A stretch of 64,000 bases of DNA from Scleromitrula shiraiana (Eukaryota; Ascomycota; Leotiomycetes; Helotiales; Sclerotiniaceae). How positions within the stretch are numbered: the stretch's first letter is position 1; each line of letters begins with the position of its first letter. Position numbers and translations under genes: made by a program. Of the stretch, positions 25,629-36,317 are shown piece by piece. The stretch is taken from positions 2,418,001-2,482,000 of the forward strand of contig JABELC010000004.1 of the NCBI GenBank assembly GCA_028455995.1, in the 5' to 3' direction. The notes below the pieces were generated by a model that was not told where the DNA came from, ran no database searches, and saw nothing but the letters and a program-made list of their open reading frames with translations.

Positions 25629-26336
25629 TTATTCCAAGGCTTCCGATTCTGGGTCATATACCGTCCAACTACGCCAACCCGCCTCCATATCCCACACTCC
25701 CTCCGCACTGATCCCATCATATCCTCCCATACCGTCTATCCTTTTCAGGCCATCTCCCACATCCATAACATCACGCCTACTCCACACAAACTCCTTTCTC
25801 ACACAAGCAAAACATCCCAGTTCACTTGCACCCGGATCCTTATCGCTATACACCTTTTCCACCAACGGAATTGTAATTGCTTCTAGGCACTGTTGGCAAC
25901 GATCCGAATTAACTCTGGTCAGATATTGAAATTCCGGCTGTTTGAGCACGCTGCAGCTGTTGCAGTAGATGAGGGCGGTTGTACAGGTTTGGCATTCGGG
26001 GATTGTGGTTTGGCACAGAGGCAACTTCGAAACACAAGTGCCCTGGCCGTAGTTTGAGGACAAAGATAGAGACGAGGAGGAGCTGTTATTGATGATGGTG
26101 GTGGTGGTGATGGAAGTAAAGTTAGAGGAGTTAGAGCGGCTGATGTTGTTGGTGATTGTTTCGCAACTGTTTCCGCCGCTCATGCATTTGCGTTTGATGG
26201 CAAGACTCATGTCGTGGTGATATTTCTTGATTTTAAAGTTGGTATTGCTAGATAGAACATCTCCAGGTGTTTGGAGAGCCTTGGTAGGAGTGAGGTTTGA
26301 ATCCAAAGATTCTGATTTGTTTTCAATGGCCATCAT
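25629..26336 (-). CDS. Cysteine-rich CxxC protein D (tandem family)
   Basis: A frame of 235 residues with two adjacent ATGs (26336 and 26333). The first half is Ser/Asn/Thr-rich. The middle (about 105-190) carries closely spaced cysteines, including ECQTC, YCNSC, RCQQC and GCFAC, which suggests a zinc-binding fold. No signal peptide or membrane segment is visible, so an intracellular protein is likely. It is the most divergent of four minus-strand cysteine-rich genes between 25.6 and 31.4 kb and lacks their C-G-x core. Function is unknown. Confidence 0.55.
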   Translation of the reverse strand: MMAIENKSESLDSNLTPTKALQTPGDVLSSNTNFKIKKYHHDMSLAIKRKCMSGGNSCETITNNISRSNSSNFTSITTTTIINNSSSSSLSLSSNYGQGTCVSKLPLCQTTIPECQTCTTALIYCNSCSVLKQPEFQYLTRVNSDRCQQCLEAITIPLVEKVYSDKDPGASELGCFACVRKEFVWSRRDVMDVGDGLKRIDGMGGYDGISAEGVWDMEAGWRSWTVYDPESEALE

Positions 26337-27614
26337 ATGTAAAAATTAAAAATTAAAAGATTTATTTCTGTGTTATTGAAAAGAAATCTGCAAATTATTA
26401 TTTTGTATTGGATAAAATTGTAAAGTACCAGACTTATGGAACTGAAGATGTCTCTTTTTGGCTCACTCTCCATATCTCTTTTTCAATATGGATATCTGTT
26501 AATGAATTTCATTCACTGATCGATAGTGACTCGCCAACCTAGGGCTACTGTAGTAAGTTGTCAACAAAGTGAATCTCGATAAGCAGTTAATGCAAATTTC
26601 AATCTGAATGATCCAGATGGAACTTGACAGTAGTTCATATTTTATTTTTAAGTTTTGTCAATATGCACATGTGCATCCATTGTTTTATGACGAAATAGCA
26701 GGGAATGGTAAGAGTCGGTTTTTCGGTTGATTCCTTTTGGGCCCAGTTACAAAATAGGCAAGATTGAGGATATAAAAGCTTTTTTTTTTCTTTTCAATTC
26801 TAGATTTCAAGTACAAAATCAAATATAACATCAAGCCTTTGTCCTATTACTATATATACTATGTATATTACTACAATTGATACCTTTCTCGATAATTTCA
26901 CCGATGTTATTGATACAAAAAACCTCTATTTCAACTATTCTAATTACCTCTTCTTCTTTTAACTTTCTTAAGAATGCCGATTCAACAATCAGCATTCCGG
27001 CTCTCAAATCATATTCCGATTCTGCAATCCAGTTAAATCCGAAGCCCAGTTGGTGGATTCATGAATCATACCATCTAGTTAATCGAGCAGGCTACCAATT
27101 TATAACCGTCGATGTAAGCGAACGAAGTAGTCCAGATCATATATCTCAAGTCAAAGTTCCAATTTCAATTATAATTTCCAAAAGCAGCCAGAACACCTTG
27201 ATTCAACAAAAAAGCTTATGAGATAAATGTGAGCTACTACTCTCATATTGATTGTAAGATCTTCGAACATTAGAAATACAAAAACTACAAACGAGATATG
27301 TCGATTCTCCCACACACCTCCCTCCAAGAAACGAAAATACATGGAAACACAAAAACCACAGATTATCCAACCGACACCTGCTACTAAAGAAACTCCCTAT
27401 ACCTCTCCCTGCAACTCTACGAAAAGAAAAATCGAGAAATATAGCTGGATATGATAACAGAACTTTCAAGTCACCCCACTAAACAGAAAGACAACCCAAC
27501 CCAGGCAAAGATGCTAATTTGCGTTCTAAATTATCAATTAATTGATCATATTTATATCTGCTATTTTTGATATTATCACTTACGTCGTTGTGAAGATGAA
27601 TGTGTTATTTCGGT
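26337..27614. other. Intergenic region with a doubtful small frame
   Basis: AT-rich spacer between two cysteine-rich genes. A plus-strand frame at 26877-27221 (114 codons) starts without an ATG and matches nothing known to me. Another plus frame at 27248-27454 is Lys/Thr/Pro-rich. Either could be an exon, but no splice arrangement I tried gives a clean gene. Confidence 0.35.
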
Positions 27615-28301
27615 TCATTCACATAAGTATGTCGCGTGAGGACTCGTCCTGTAGGTACGCTTTGATCTATCCTCACTCTCATATCGTAAGCTCTCCTCCT
27701 CCAACTTGTGGGCACGTCTTGACCTTTCCTCTACTACTAATCGGAAATCACGAACGAACACCCTTTTATCTAGAATTTTGTCAGGTCTCAAGGTGTGCCG
27801 TGTTGGTTTAAGCCCATCCGGATAGTCTTTGTAGCAATCAGGGCAGATGTTATTCTGAGTAGCGCATTCTTTATGATGACGGACGGTAACAGTGATTGGA
27901 TTATTGGTTTTATGACGATTACCATTACATCTGTGGCAATTTTTTGACGTGTATAAGTGGCCACAGGTGAAAAGAATGACAATCCTTTCGCACCCTCTTT
28001 CTTTACAAAACCCTATATTTTCGCACTTTGGGCAATATCTTTCAGTTAGAACCACTGCAGTCCCTGGTCTTGCACATCGATACCAACATGGCTCACATCT
28101 GATATCCTCAATTGTCTTTGGTGCACCCAGAGTTACACTTGGTGTTATAATTTTCTTGTAACAGCCGCAGTCGTAGATGTCAAAAGTCACCAAGCATTCG
28201 CGGCAAAATGGAAGTGTGAAGTTTTTTTGGTGGGGGCACAAGAGGCATATCTGTTGGCGGCGGGTTTGCGTAGACCATAGTTGAGTTTTGGAATAGCCCA
28301 A
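27615..28301 (-). CDS. Cysteine-rich CxxC protein A (tandem family), 5' end unresolved
   Basis: About 228 codons with some 25 cysteines in two blocks. Block 1 includes CLLC, FCREC, DCGC, RCEPC and YCPKC. Block 2 includes FCKERGC, then a hydrophobic run ending TCGH, then NCHRC, HHKEC and ICPDC. A Lys/Arg/Glu-rich tail follows (RLVVEERSRRAHKLEEE). The pattern suggests zinc ribbons or treble clefs. The open frame has no ATG at all: it begins at a TTG, and an in-frame TAA lies about 15 nt upstream. A short 5' exon joined by splicing is needed, or the copy is broken. A TATA-rich stretch lies near 28385. It is related in cysteine pattern to the genes at 29257 and 30790. Confidence 0.55.
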   Translation of the reverse strand: MGYSKTQLWSTQTRRQQICLLCPHQKNFTLPFCRECLVTFDIYDCGCYKKIITPSVTLGAPKTIEDIRCEPCWYRCARPGTAVVLTERYCPKCENIGFCKERGCERIVILFTCGHLYTSKNCHRCNGNRHKTNNPITVTVRHHKECATQNNICPDCYKDYPDGLKPTRHTLRPDKILDKRVFVRDFRLVVEERSRRAHKLEEESLRYESEDRSKRTYRTSPHATYLCE

Positions 28302-29256
28302 GGGATGTGATTTTTAATACACAAAGAATCTGTATTGATAACAAGTTTGAAATGATGCGTTGTATTGAGGGTTTGAGAATATCTATGTATATATATACGT
28401 GTGAATGTAGGTTGAGTTAAGTATATTAAATGATAGTCAGCATGGATCATTTACTTCTTTCCCCCACAATCTTTTACGCTTCAAGAGCAGTTTTAAAACT
28501 GTTTTTGTTATCAACCCTTAGGAAGTTGGGAACAGCGAAAGGAAGAGCCTATTCAATAGACGTATTTACCAAGTGATGATAATGTTTCATGATAGGAAGG
28601 ATCTTCAAAGACTATGTATTCATAGAGAGAACTGGTAAAGAGAGAACGAGGAATGCTATAAGATTTTCATGAAGAACATCTACCTCTATTAATACAAAAT
28701 GTTTGGTCTAAAGATACAAAAAATGTCAAAATAATATCTATCCTCCCCGCACAAGAAATAAAGAAATCTAACAACTGCCATACAACGAAACATGCCCCCC
28801 TTTTCCCTACTATCGCTAGATAGCAAATTTATTATCTATCGTATTATTTATCAATAGTTTGAGCGTTAGCTTAAATTATTAATAGATAATAAACTTTTAA
28901 ATATTAATGAATAAATAGAAAATTTGAAAATTTATTTTTATAAAACATTTTTTTATAATATTTTATTTAGTTTTTTGATTAAATCTTATTAATCAATTAA
29001 CTTCAATTTATATTAATTAATACTTCCAAACGCTAATGAGCAAATTGAAATTTAAAGATTTATTGTTTTTATAAAATGAAATATTATTGTTTTAAAGATA
29101 CTAGATTAATTAATGATAAAGTTTTTAGATAAAAATAAGAAAAAATAAATAAAAAATAAAGAAATAAAAAAATTATTAAATTGTTGTAGAGTCTAATTAA
29201 ATTTAATTAATTAATCAATTACTAGTACGTATAAAACCCCTAATTAGTATTTTCTT
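28302..29256. repeat. AT-rich, RIP-like block between cysteine-rich genes
   Basis: From about 28820 to 29230 the sequence is almost only A and T. It contains degenerate internal copies: the stretch near 28905-28955 resembles 29030-29085. This is typical of repeats mutated by repeat-induced point mutation. No terminal repeats could be defined. The rest (28302-28820) has no recognisable gene. Confidence 0.45.
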
Positions 29257-29745
29257 TCAAATAATTGGGAGTTTGAATTTGAGTATTTTATTGGAGTGTA
29301 TTATCTCTTTTCCATACACCCCCGCATCCCCCGTCCATCCCGGCTTCTGCAAATTCGTCGACAAACAATTCTGACATTCACCTTCGTTTTTCATAACCCT
29401 GACACAAGTAGGTTTAGTCAAGGTTGATATACAATCTGAGCAGCCTGCCAGAGGTTCTTTTTTAGTGCTTTTATTGCTCCAGACCCACTTGACCAAGTCG
29501 CCGCAACCATATAGTTCCATTACGGTGTTGCAGTTGATACACCATTTCTTTAACTCACAACCCGCCATTTGACATGGACTGTTGTATATTTCAAATGTGA
29601 TATTTGGTTTGTACGTTACACTGCTAATGCAACCCCCGCAGTTGGGAACTCTTTGATCCTTGAAATCGTTACAACCACATCTAGTATTGATGAAATATGT
29701 GAATCGGCAACCGTGGGGACATGGAGGTGCTCTGTACGTGAACAT
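29257..29745 (-). CDS. Cysteine-rich CxxC protein B (tandem family)
   Basis: A frame of 162 residues with an ATG start. Two repeated blocks are visible. The first has PCPHGC, then a hydrophobic run ending RCGC, then NCGGC. The second has CQMAGC, CINC, a run ending YGCGD, then GCSDC and ECQNC. The order C-x3/4-C, hydrophobic strand, C-G-x, C-x2-C, C-x2-C matches the genes on either side. No signal peptide is seen. The coding region ends about 25 bp from a strongly AT-rich block. Its upstream region carries tandem repeats. Function is unknown; a zinc-binding intracellular protein is inferred. Confidence 0.6.
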   Translation of the reverse strand: MFTYRAPPCPHGCRFTYFINTRCGCNDFKDQRVPNCGGCISSVTYKPNITFEIYNSPCQMAGCELKKWCINCNTVMELYGCGDLVKWVWSNKSTKKEPLAGCSDCISTLTKPTCVRVMKNEGECQNCLSTNLQKPGWTGDAGVYGKEIIHSNKILKFKLPII

Positions 29746-30789
29746 CTTTTTTGATTTGTATGTTTGTATTGATCAGAACTTAAAAGCTTTATGCAATAAC
29801 GTGAATTTGAAACAAAGTATGTAAGTTCAGATTCTTGTTCTCGTTCTCAACGTTGTTAATGCAAAAGAAAAGCTCCCCAAAGAGGGGGAAGCCTACCCTT
29901 TTAAGCTCGATTTCCTATCATCATTAGGAAGAATCTAGTCTTAAAGTTAGCCATGATTCATACTATTGTCTAGTAGAAACTCGATGACTGCGAAGGAGAT
30001 AAGTGGTGACTGCATAGGTTTATAACTTCATAATGACATCTGCGTAGGAGAAATTTCATGACAGACATGAAATTGAGTGGTGTGACTGGATATAGATGAC
30101 TGGGAATCCTCATTAATGTTTCTTTAATAGGAATCCACGAGAGATAAGAATTTGAAGGAGATGAATAAATAGATGGATGACAGAAAGTCTTCACCAACAT
30201 TTCTTTAATAAAGATCCTATGACAGACCAAGGATCGAGTGAGGTGACTGAATATATGGGTCATTTCATAGCCTTCACTAATATTTCCCACATGACTTTGC
30301 TTAATACCACTCATTTTAACCATACTGCGTTCTTATAGCATGATGGTAGTGAATTGGGAAAATGACACTGAATTAATGAGAGAACCTGTATGGTTTACTT
30401 AGATTGAGAATACAATTTCATACAGAAAGCAAAGATAAACAAATACAGAAATTATTCATTATTCTCCAAATAAACCAATAGTTACAGTAACTACCCATCA
30501 TTCAATAAATAGAACCATTTTTAAAAGAAACCTCCATCGCTCTTGAACTCCTCAAAACCCCCCAGAAAAACCCCACCCACATATTGGCACACTTAAAAAA
30601 CAATATGTCTTCCACTGGCATCATACCCTCCTCGTGAAATTTTACTATGTCCCAGATGAATAACTACTGTCCAAATCAATCGTCTGCCTCGAACCGGGCC
30701 TCTTCGTCCTTGAATATTTGTCAGCCCCATCATTCTTTCCCCATGGATTATGATGACTCGGGCTGGAACTCACTTTGATCGAAACCAGT
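29746..30789. other. Intergenic region upstream of cysteine-rich gene B
   Basis: Contains the roughly 80-bp imperfect tandem repeats listed separately. At 30645-30770 it also contains a minus-strand frame that may be a second exon of the next cysteine-rich gene. Otherwise nothing recognised. Confidence 0.45.
29983..30300. repeat. Imperfect tandem repeats of about 50-82 bp
   Basis: Units begin with GATGAC-like starts near 29983, 30033, 30095, 30176 and 30258. They share cores such as CATTTCTTTAATA and ATGACAGAC and an AGTG(A/G)GTGACTG-like segment. The last copies have a period of about 81 bp. A minus-strand open frame runs through them but is unlikely to be a gene. Confidence 0.65.
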
Positions 30790-31416
30790 TCACGTGAATG
30801 TTTCCATGGCGTTGCGGCTGGAAGTACCATCTTCATCATGAGGATCAGATATTTGCGGATGTTCTTTGCAGCGTTCGCTTCTTGGCGGCAACTTCACCGG
30901 AATACACTGCCCTGTCAACTTCCATGAGAACTCCCCATCCCCTTTCTTTCCCCACTGGATAATACGTTTGTACTCATAATCCTTTTGAGAGGGTTCAGGT
31001 ATGCCATACAACTCGCAACATTCAGGGCAGCCGAAATCGTGTTTCGTAATTTCAACAATAGGCGGGGTAGTCAACCGAGATGGACAGCACTGACAGAAAT
31101 TACTGAGGGTGGATTGTGGGCCAGGAACAATCCGGTGTTTTTGATAGCCACATGCAAAGACAACGATCTTTCTGATGCATTTATTTCGACAGATTGGCTT
31201 CATCTCACCGCGGAATTCTTCTTCTGCGACAGATGAAATCTTCGGTCTGGTTGATGGGGTTTCAGAAGTCTTTGAGTGTTCACTGCAGCGGAAATCTTTA
31301 CTGATTGGGCAACTACCACAGGCGTAAATGGAAAATTCTCTAAGACAGGAGCCTCCTTTCTCGGTGGTGCATATGGGAAGGGTAATGTTGAATGGATGTT
31401 GTAGTGTTCTGTCCAT
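30790..31416 (-). CDS. Cysteine-rich CxxC protein C (tandem family)
   Basis: 208 residues from the ATG at 31416 (the frame stays open to a non-ATG codon at 31437). The first block has PICTT, then SCLREFSIYACGSC. The second has PICRNKCIRKIVVFACGY, then NFCQCC and GCPEC. The second block matches gene A closely in layout (C-x3/4-C, basic residue, four or five hydrophobic residues, C-G-x, C-x2-C, C-x2-C). An alternative model removes a 55-nt GT...AG intron near the 3' end. That would replace the tail with a 43-residue Ser/Lys-rich end finishing at 30645. No signal peptide is seen. Function is unknown. Confidence 0.55.
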   Translation of the reverse strand: MDRTLQHPFNITLPICTTEKGGSCLREFSIYACGSCPISKDFRCSEHSKTSETPSTRPKISSVAEEEFRGEMKPICRNKCIRKIVVFACGYQKHRIVPGPQSTLSNFCQCCPSRLTTPPIVEITKHDFGCPECCELYGIPEPSQKDYEYKRIIQWGKKGDGEFSWKLTGQCIPVKLPPRSERCKEHPQISDPHDEDGTSSRNAMETFT

Positions 31417-34400
31417 ACTGGCTATTCGTACTCGCAACTTCTCTAGAAATCTGGTCTAGTATCGTAGAAGTTCAATAATGTGTGTAGTAGGTTCAAGTTA
31501 GAATAGAGGAAAAGAATTTCAAAGGGGAAGAAACGGTGCTCTTTATGCTCGAACTCGAGTGTCACAAAAGCTAACAAGAAACTGTGTGAATAATATTGTT
31601 TCCTAGAAGAAACTCGATAATTGGCAACATGTTATGTATTTCGACCGAGTCAACAACTTTGTGGCTTCTACTGACATTTTGATGCATAAACTCTTGTGAA
31701 TAATACTAGAATCATGTAGAAGTTTAGTAACAGAGGGGAGCTTGAGTTTTATGAGTAAGTTAATGAGTTCAAATGTATAGTACGTATTATGGTCATGATG
31801 ATTCTTGTTGATTGCGACTCTCAAACTATGTGGACAAAAACATGCAAGATTCTCTCAGGTTAATATGACCAAAAATATTGATCACTAAATATACTATCAT
31901 GACAAAACTCATGCATAAAGCTACAATATAGTCATCATAAAATCAAGAGACTAGAACGTTCAATAAAAAGATGATGACATTTACAGCAAAACGGAAGACA
32001 TTTGGACTACTTCCTTCCATATGATTCATACAGAAACGAGCAACGAACTGTATACACCGCACTCACACACTCTCCAGCCCCTTAACGACTCGTATTTATA
32101 GCATAACCACTATTAAATTATCAATGGCTATGTCAATATATGAATAAGGTCATTAATCTATATTGATGGTATCGTATGATAAACTCTTATCATCAGCAAG
32201 GAGAAATGGATGAGTTAAAGAAATGATATACACAAGCAAAAGAAACAGTATGTTCTCCAAATAACCTTTTCTCACACATGCAAAACATACCGTAAACATC
32301 TACAAACCTCCCTTGAATTCCCATGGGATCTCTGCCAACCTCAATCCCAACCCCAACCCATCATCCACTCACTTATTTCCCCACCAAGGGCTCAAGCCCT
32401 CTCTCCCCTCCCCTCACCTCCCGTTTCCCCTCCCGTTCACCAAAACCACGCACCTAGCCCAAACATAACCCATCAAACCCGTCACTACCCATCATTATCC
32501 ACCCACCACCCATGTATCCATTCATTCACCCCCCTCTCACCAGTGTACTAGTTCCATCGGGCTCACTCATCCAACAGCACCCACCTATGAATTATTTCCC
32601 CATCTCCACTTCATTCCATCAGGGTAAATAATCTCTACCGCAATGCCAACTCACTTACTTGCCAATATTAGATACGTACATAGTAGCTAAAAATCCAGCA
32701 AGTGGGGCAGCGATAGAATCAACCATTTATCTATCCATACATAATGTGAGGAATATACCATACTCTTCTTTCGGACAATCTTGTAAGTAGAGAGAAGAGA
32801 GAGGAGAGAAAGGAAGAAGGAAAAGGACAGTTCATTGATAAGTGAGTGAGAAGTTCGATATAATATCGGATCGGGATGGTGAGGTAGATAGAAAAAGAGG
32901 ACCCACAAAAGAGGGATGAACAGACAACAGAGAACAGACAACAAATAAATAAATAAATAAACAAACAAGCAAACAAACAAACGAAAATTGGATACCCCGC
33001 CGCTGATGATAAGGGAGATAGGAGCGGAGGTAAAATCGATACCTAAATATATTTGACGATTTAAAAAAAATGTGTATACATTTATAACAACTTCATCTAG
33101 GTATATCCTTCTATAAATACCATTATTCGTTACATCCTGACCACAACATCAAGAAATAAGAGGTTTGATCGGTACATAGTAATAAGTAGTGAATCATTCT
33201 CGATGTACTCCGCTTGTATACAGTAGTAACTCAATTATCACATGTAATTTTCCTTCTAAACTTCGCGGCTGGAGGCCATAATTATATTCATTGCTTACTA
33301 ATATAATAATAAGAAAGCACAAAATGAATGCAAAGTAATAATCATGAGCTCCAACTTGGTGTGTATGTCTTCAAATTTCATAGATATATACCAGTAACAC
33401 ATCTTCCCCTTCTTTCATGTATCAAAACGTCAAAAACACATTTATTTATTAATTGTATTTCCAAACTTCCCACCACTACTGTCCGGCTTACATCTATCTA
33501 CTTTTAACTTTTACAAATGCCAATGCCCCTGCTCAACTCCGCCCCGCCACTTCACTTGGAGTCTTGGAGTCTTAGAGTCTTTTATTAGCTATGATGCGAG
33601 ACTTTGCCCGATTGTCCGGTGTAGATGTAGTCTTCAGGGCTGTACGTCCTGAAATATCTGGATATTCAATATTAGAGGATATCTCTTTTCGGACCGTCTG
33701 TTCGGTGTGCAGAGATGAGATATTCTTTTGAAAATGAATAGGATAATATGGGTTTTTATTAGAGGATATTTGGAACTTATATATTATCATTTTTTTACAT
33801 ACACGGCTGCTCTAATACACACAGGCAATACCTAGATACTCTTCAGACACACTAATAATTAAAATCAAATCTACTATAGTTGCTACAGTAATCTGAACTT
33901 CATCTCATTTCCAGCTTTGATGTTTCTTCATTTCTAGGGATATTAGTCTTCCAAAGCTTGCCCGTATTTTCTTAGGTTTGGGCAAAAGAAGCGTTGATAC
34001 CCGTCCGTGGCTTGAATTCCGATTCTGCATTCAAGGCTCAAGGTGCCACTCACCTCACTTACCAACATGCACCTGCACCTCGATAACAAATCAAAATCAA
34101 AATCAAAATCAAATCTTTGTTTGATCTTGTAGTGAATCAACTTTTGAAGAAACATTTTACATTCATTTAGGGCACGGATGAATGATGGGATGTTTTGTTG
34201 CCCAAGTTACCAAGTTAAAACATTATTATCTATCATTTTGATACTCGACACATATCTACGGTACGGGCATACTTATTTATCGGTCAGAAAGAAGAAAGAT
34301 TTTTCGATTCCATGGTGAAGCAACGTATGGTATGGTACTAGTACAACACAGCCGTAACAGAAAAGCACATTTTTCAATTCGACGATTGTCGACTTATCAG

Positions 34401-35341
34401 ACGATACAAGCCACAAGCCATGACCGACTACGACTGTATGTTGCATACAATTTACAAACCGTTGCTCTATTCTATCTATGTAAGTACTCGAATAGAAATA
34501 GACTCGGAGATAGATACTCGAAACCACACTATACCTACAAGAGTAACTTTCTCGATCGATTATCCAATTGAGAATAATAATCCATTGAATGAATTCTTCT
34601 CCTCTTCTCCTCTTCCCTCCCCTTGGGCTACGCGAATCACCGATAGTGCTATGTTACAAACTAACTGCTATGAAATTGTAACCTGATCTTTATCCATGAA
34701 TTGGATGGATGGTATTTCACATTTATCTCAATCATAATGTAAGATACTATGTACTATGTACTATGTGCTATGTACTATGTAGGTATGGATATTACTCAGT
34801 GACTCATTCTGACTTAACTTTGCCTTTGCCTTTACTTTTACCTCTAGTTATTTTGTATCTCCATCTCCATCTCCATCCCATCCACATCCAACTATCTATG
34901 CTCTTTTCATCCACTGCACTCACTGATCATCCACTCAATCTCATATATCACGTATACTGCATCATATAGATCAAATCAACTCTATTCAAATGAATTCAAA
35001 TTAATTCAAATCAAATGGAACTCCCATCGTATCTATATGACTGTTATACCTCTCAACCAGGATTCATTCATTCATTCATTCATTCATTCATTCATGCAAT
35101 ACCAAAGATCCTTTGAAAGCTTCCTTCTATCTCCCTTCTAGAATCTTTCATTTCTAGACTACGAGTACGTACTGGCATTTCTTCACATCCTACAGATTTA
35201 TTTTTTTAATGATGATTATGATGATGATGATATTGGTATTGGTATTGGTATTCTTATTGTTATTGTTATTGGTATTGGTATTGATGTGTCATTGTAGAAG
35301 ATACCATATTGATGTATGTGTATTGAATTTGTGTTCTAATA
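31417..35341. other. Long gene-free region with microsatellites
   Basis: No gene is supported across nearly 4 kb. Simple repeats include AAAT/AAAC near 32944-32982, AATCAA near 34087-34112, a TACTATG repeat at 34744-34782, ATTC at about 35064-35094, and mixed TGATGA/TTGGTA/TTATTG repeats at 35212-35285. A motif at 31594-31620 (GAAGAAACTCGATAA) resembles 29964-29987, upstream of cysteine-rich gene B. Confidence 0.55.
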
Positions 35342-36317
35342 CTCGGTCAAATTAAAATTGAAGCACGCGCAAAATAAGCGAATCGCTTCAAAATCGACGA
35401 TTTTGTATAAATCACCTCTTGCGTCGATGTAAATAAATCAATCAATTATTTATAGAATTATTTAAAATATTAAATATAGATTATCTTTATATTAAAATAT
35501 CTATTATTAAAATATAAAGATTAAATAATGATTTTAAAATTTATAATATTTATTTAAATATAAAGTAAAAATCATATTAAAACACGATATTTTTAACTTG
35601 ATTTAAATCGAGTAAATTACTATATTAGGAAATAATGAAGATATATATGAATATATAGAAAAAAAAAGCTTTCATTTAATATAAATATTATATATTAAAA
35701 TGTAATATAATAATCTTGAAAAGTCGAAGTTTTAAGGGTATTTTTAACTCGTTAAAATCTTTAAAAATCTTAATAATTCATTCAAATCAAAATTATATTA
35801 AATAATATTTTAATATAGTAATTATGAGGATATAAATTATTATATATAAAAATTTGAAGTGATTTTAATGATTTTTAAAAATCGAAGTTATAATGATGCT
35901 TAGTGCTTGTAAACACTATATATACTCTTTTTAACTTTATTATATTATATTTTTTATATATTTTTAATGTATATAATATTTATATCAAATAAAAGTCTGT
36001 TTTTTATATATTCATATATCTTTATTATTTCTTAATATAATAATTAGCTTAATTTAAATTAACTTAAAATTATAGTATTTTTATATGATTTTTACTTTAT
36101 ATTTAATTAAATATTATAAATTTTAAAATCATTATTTAATTTCTAAATTTTAATAGTCAATATTTTAATATAAAAATAATCTATATTTAATATCTTAAAT
36201 GATTCTATAAATAATTGATCGATTTATTTACATCGGCGTAAGAGGTATTTTGTATAAAATCGTCGATTTTGAGGGTTTTCGGCAATTGGCGCGTGCTTCA
36301 ATTTTAATTTAACCGAG
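35342..36317. mobile_element. 976-bp AT-rich foldback (long inverted repeat) element, TA-flanked
   Basis: The two ends are inverted copies: the left end reads CTCGGTCAAATTAAAATTGA and the right end is its near-perfect reverse complement, both continuing to GCACGCGC. Similarity between arms extends inward for most of each half, including the GACGATTTT block and the CAATTATTTATAGAAT block, with mainly C/T and G/A differences. TA dinucleotides at 35340-35341 and 36318-36319 flank it, as for Tc1/mariner-type insertion. No transposase frame is present. It is best read as a non-autonomous TIR/MITE-like element or palindrome changed by RIP. Confidence 0.75.

Noticed and set aside
29983..30300. CRISPR-like array
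   Set aside because: Units vary in length and sequence with no distinct spacers, and the organism is a fungus.
29970..30323. 117-codon minus-strand frame
   Set aside because: Runs through the tandem repeats upstream of cysteine-rich gene B; its internal similarity comes from those repeats.
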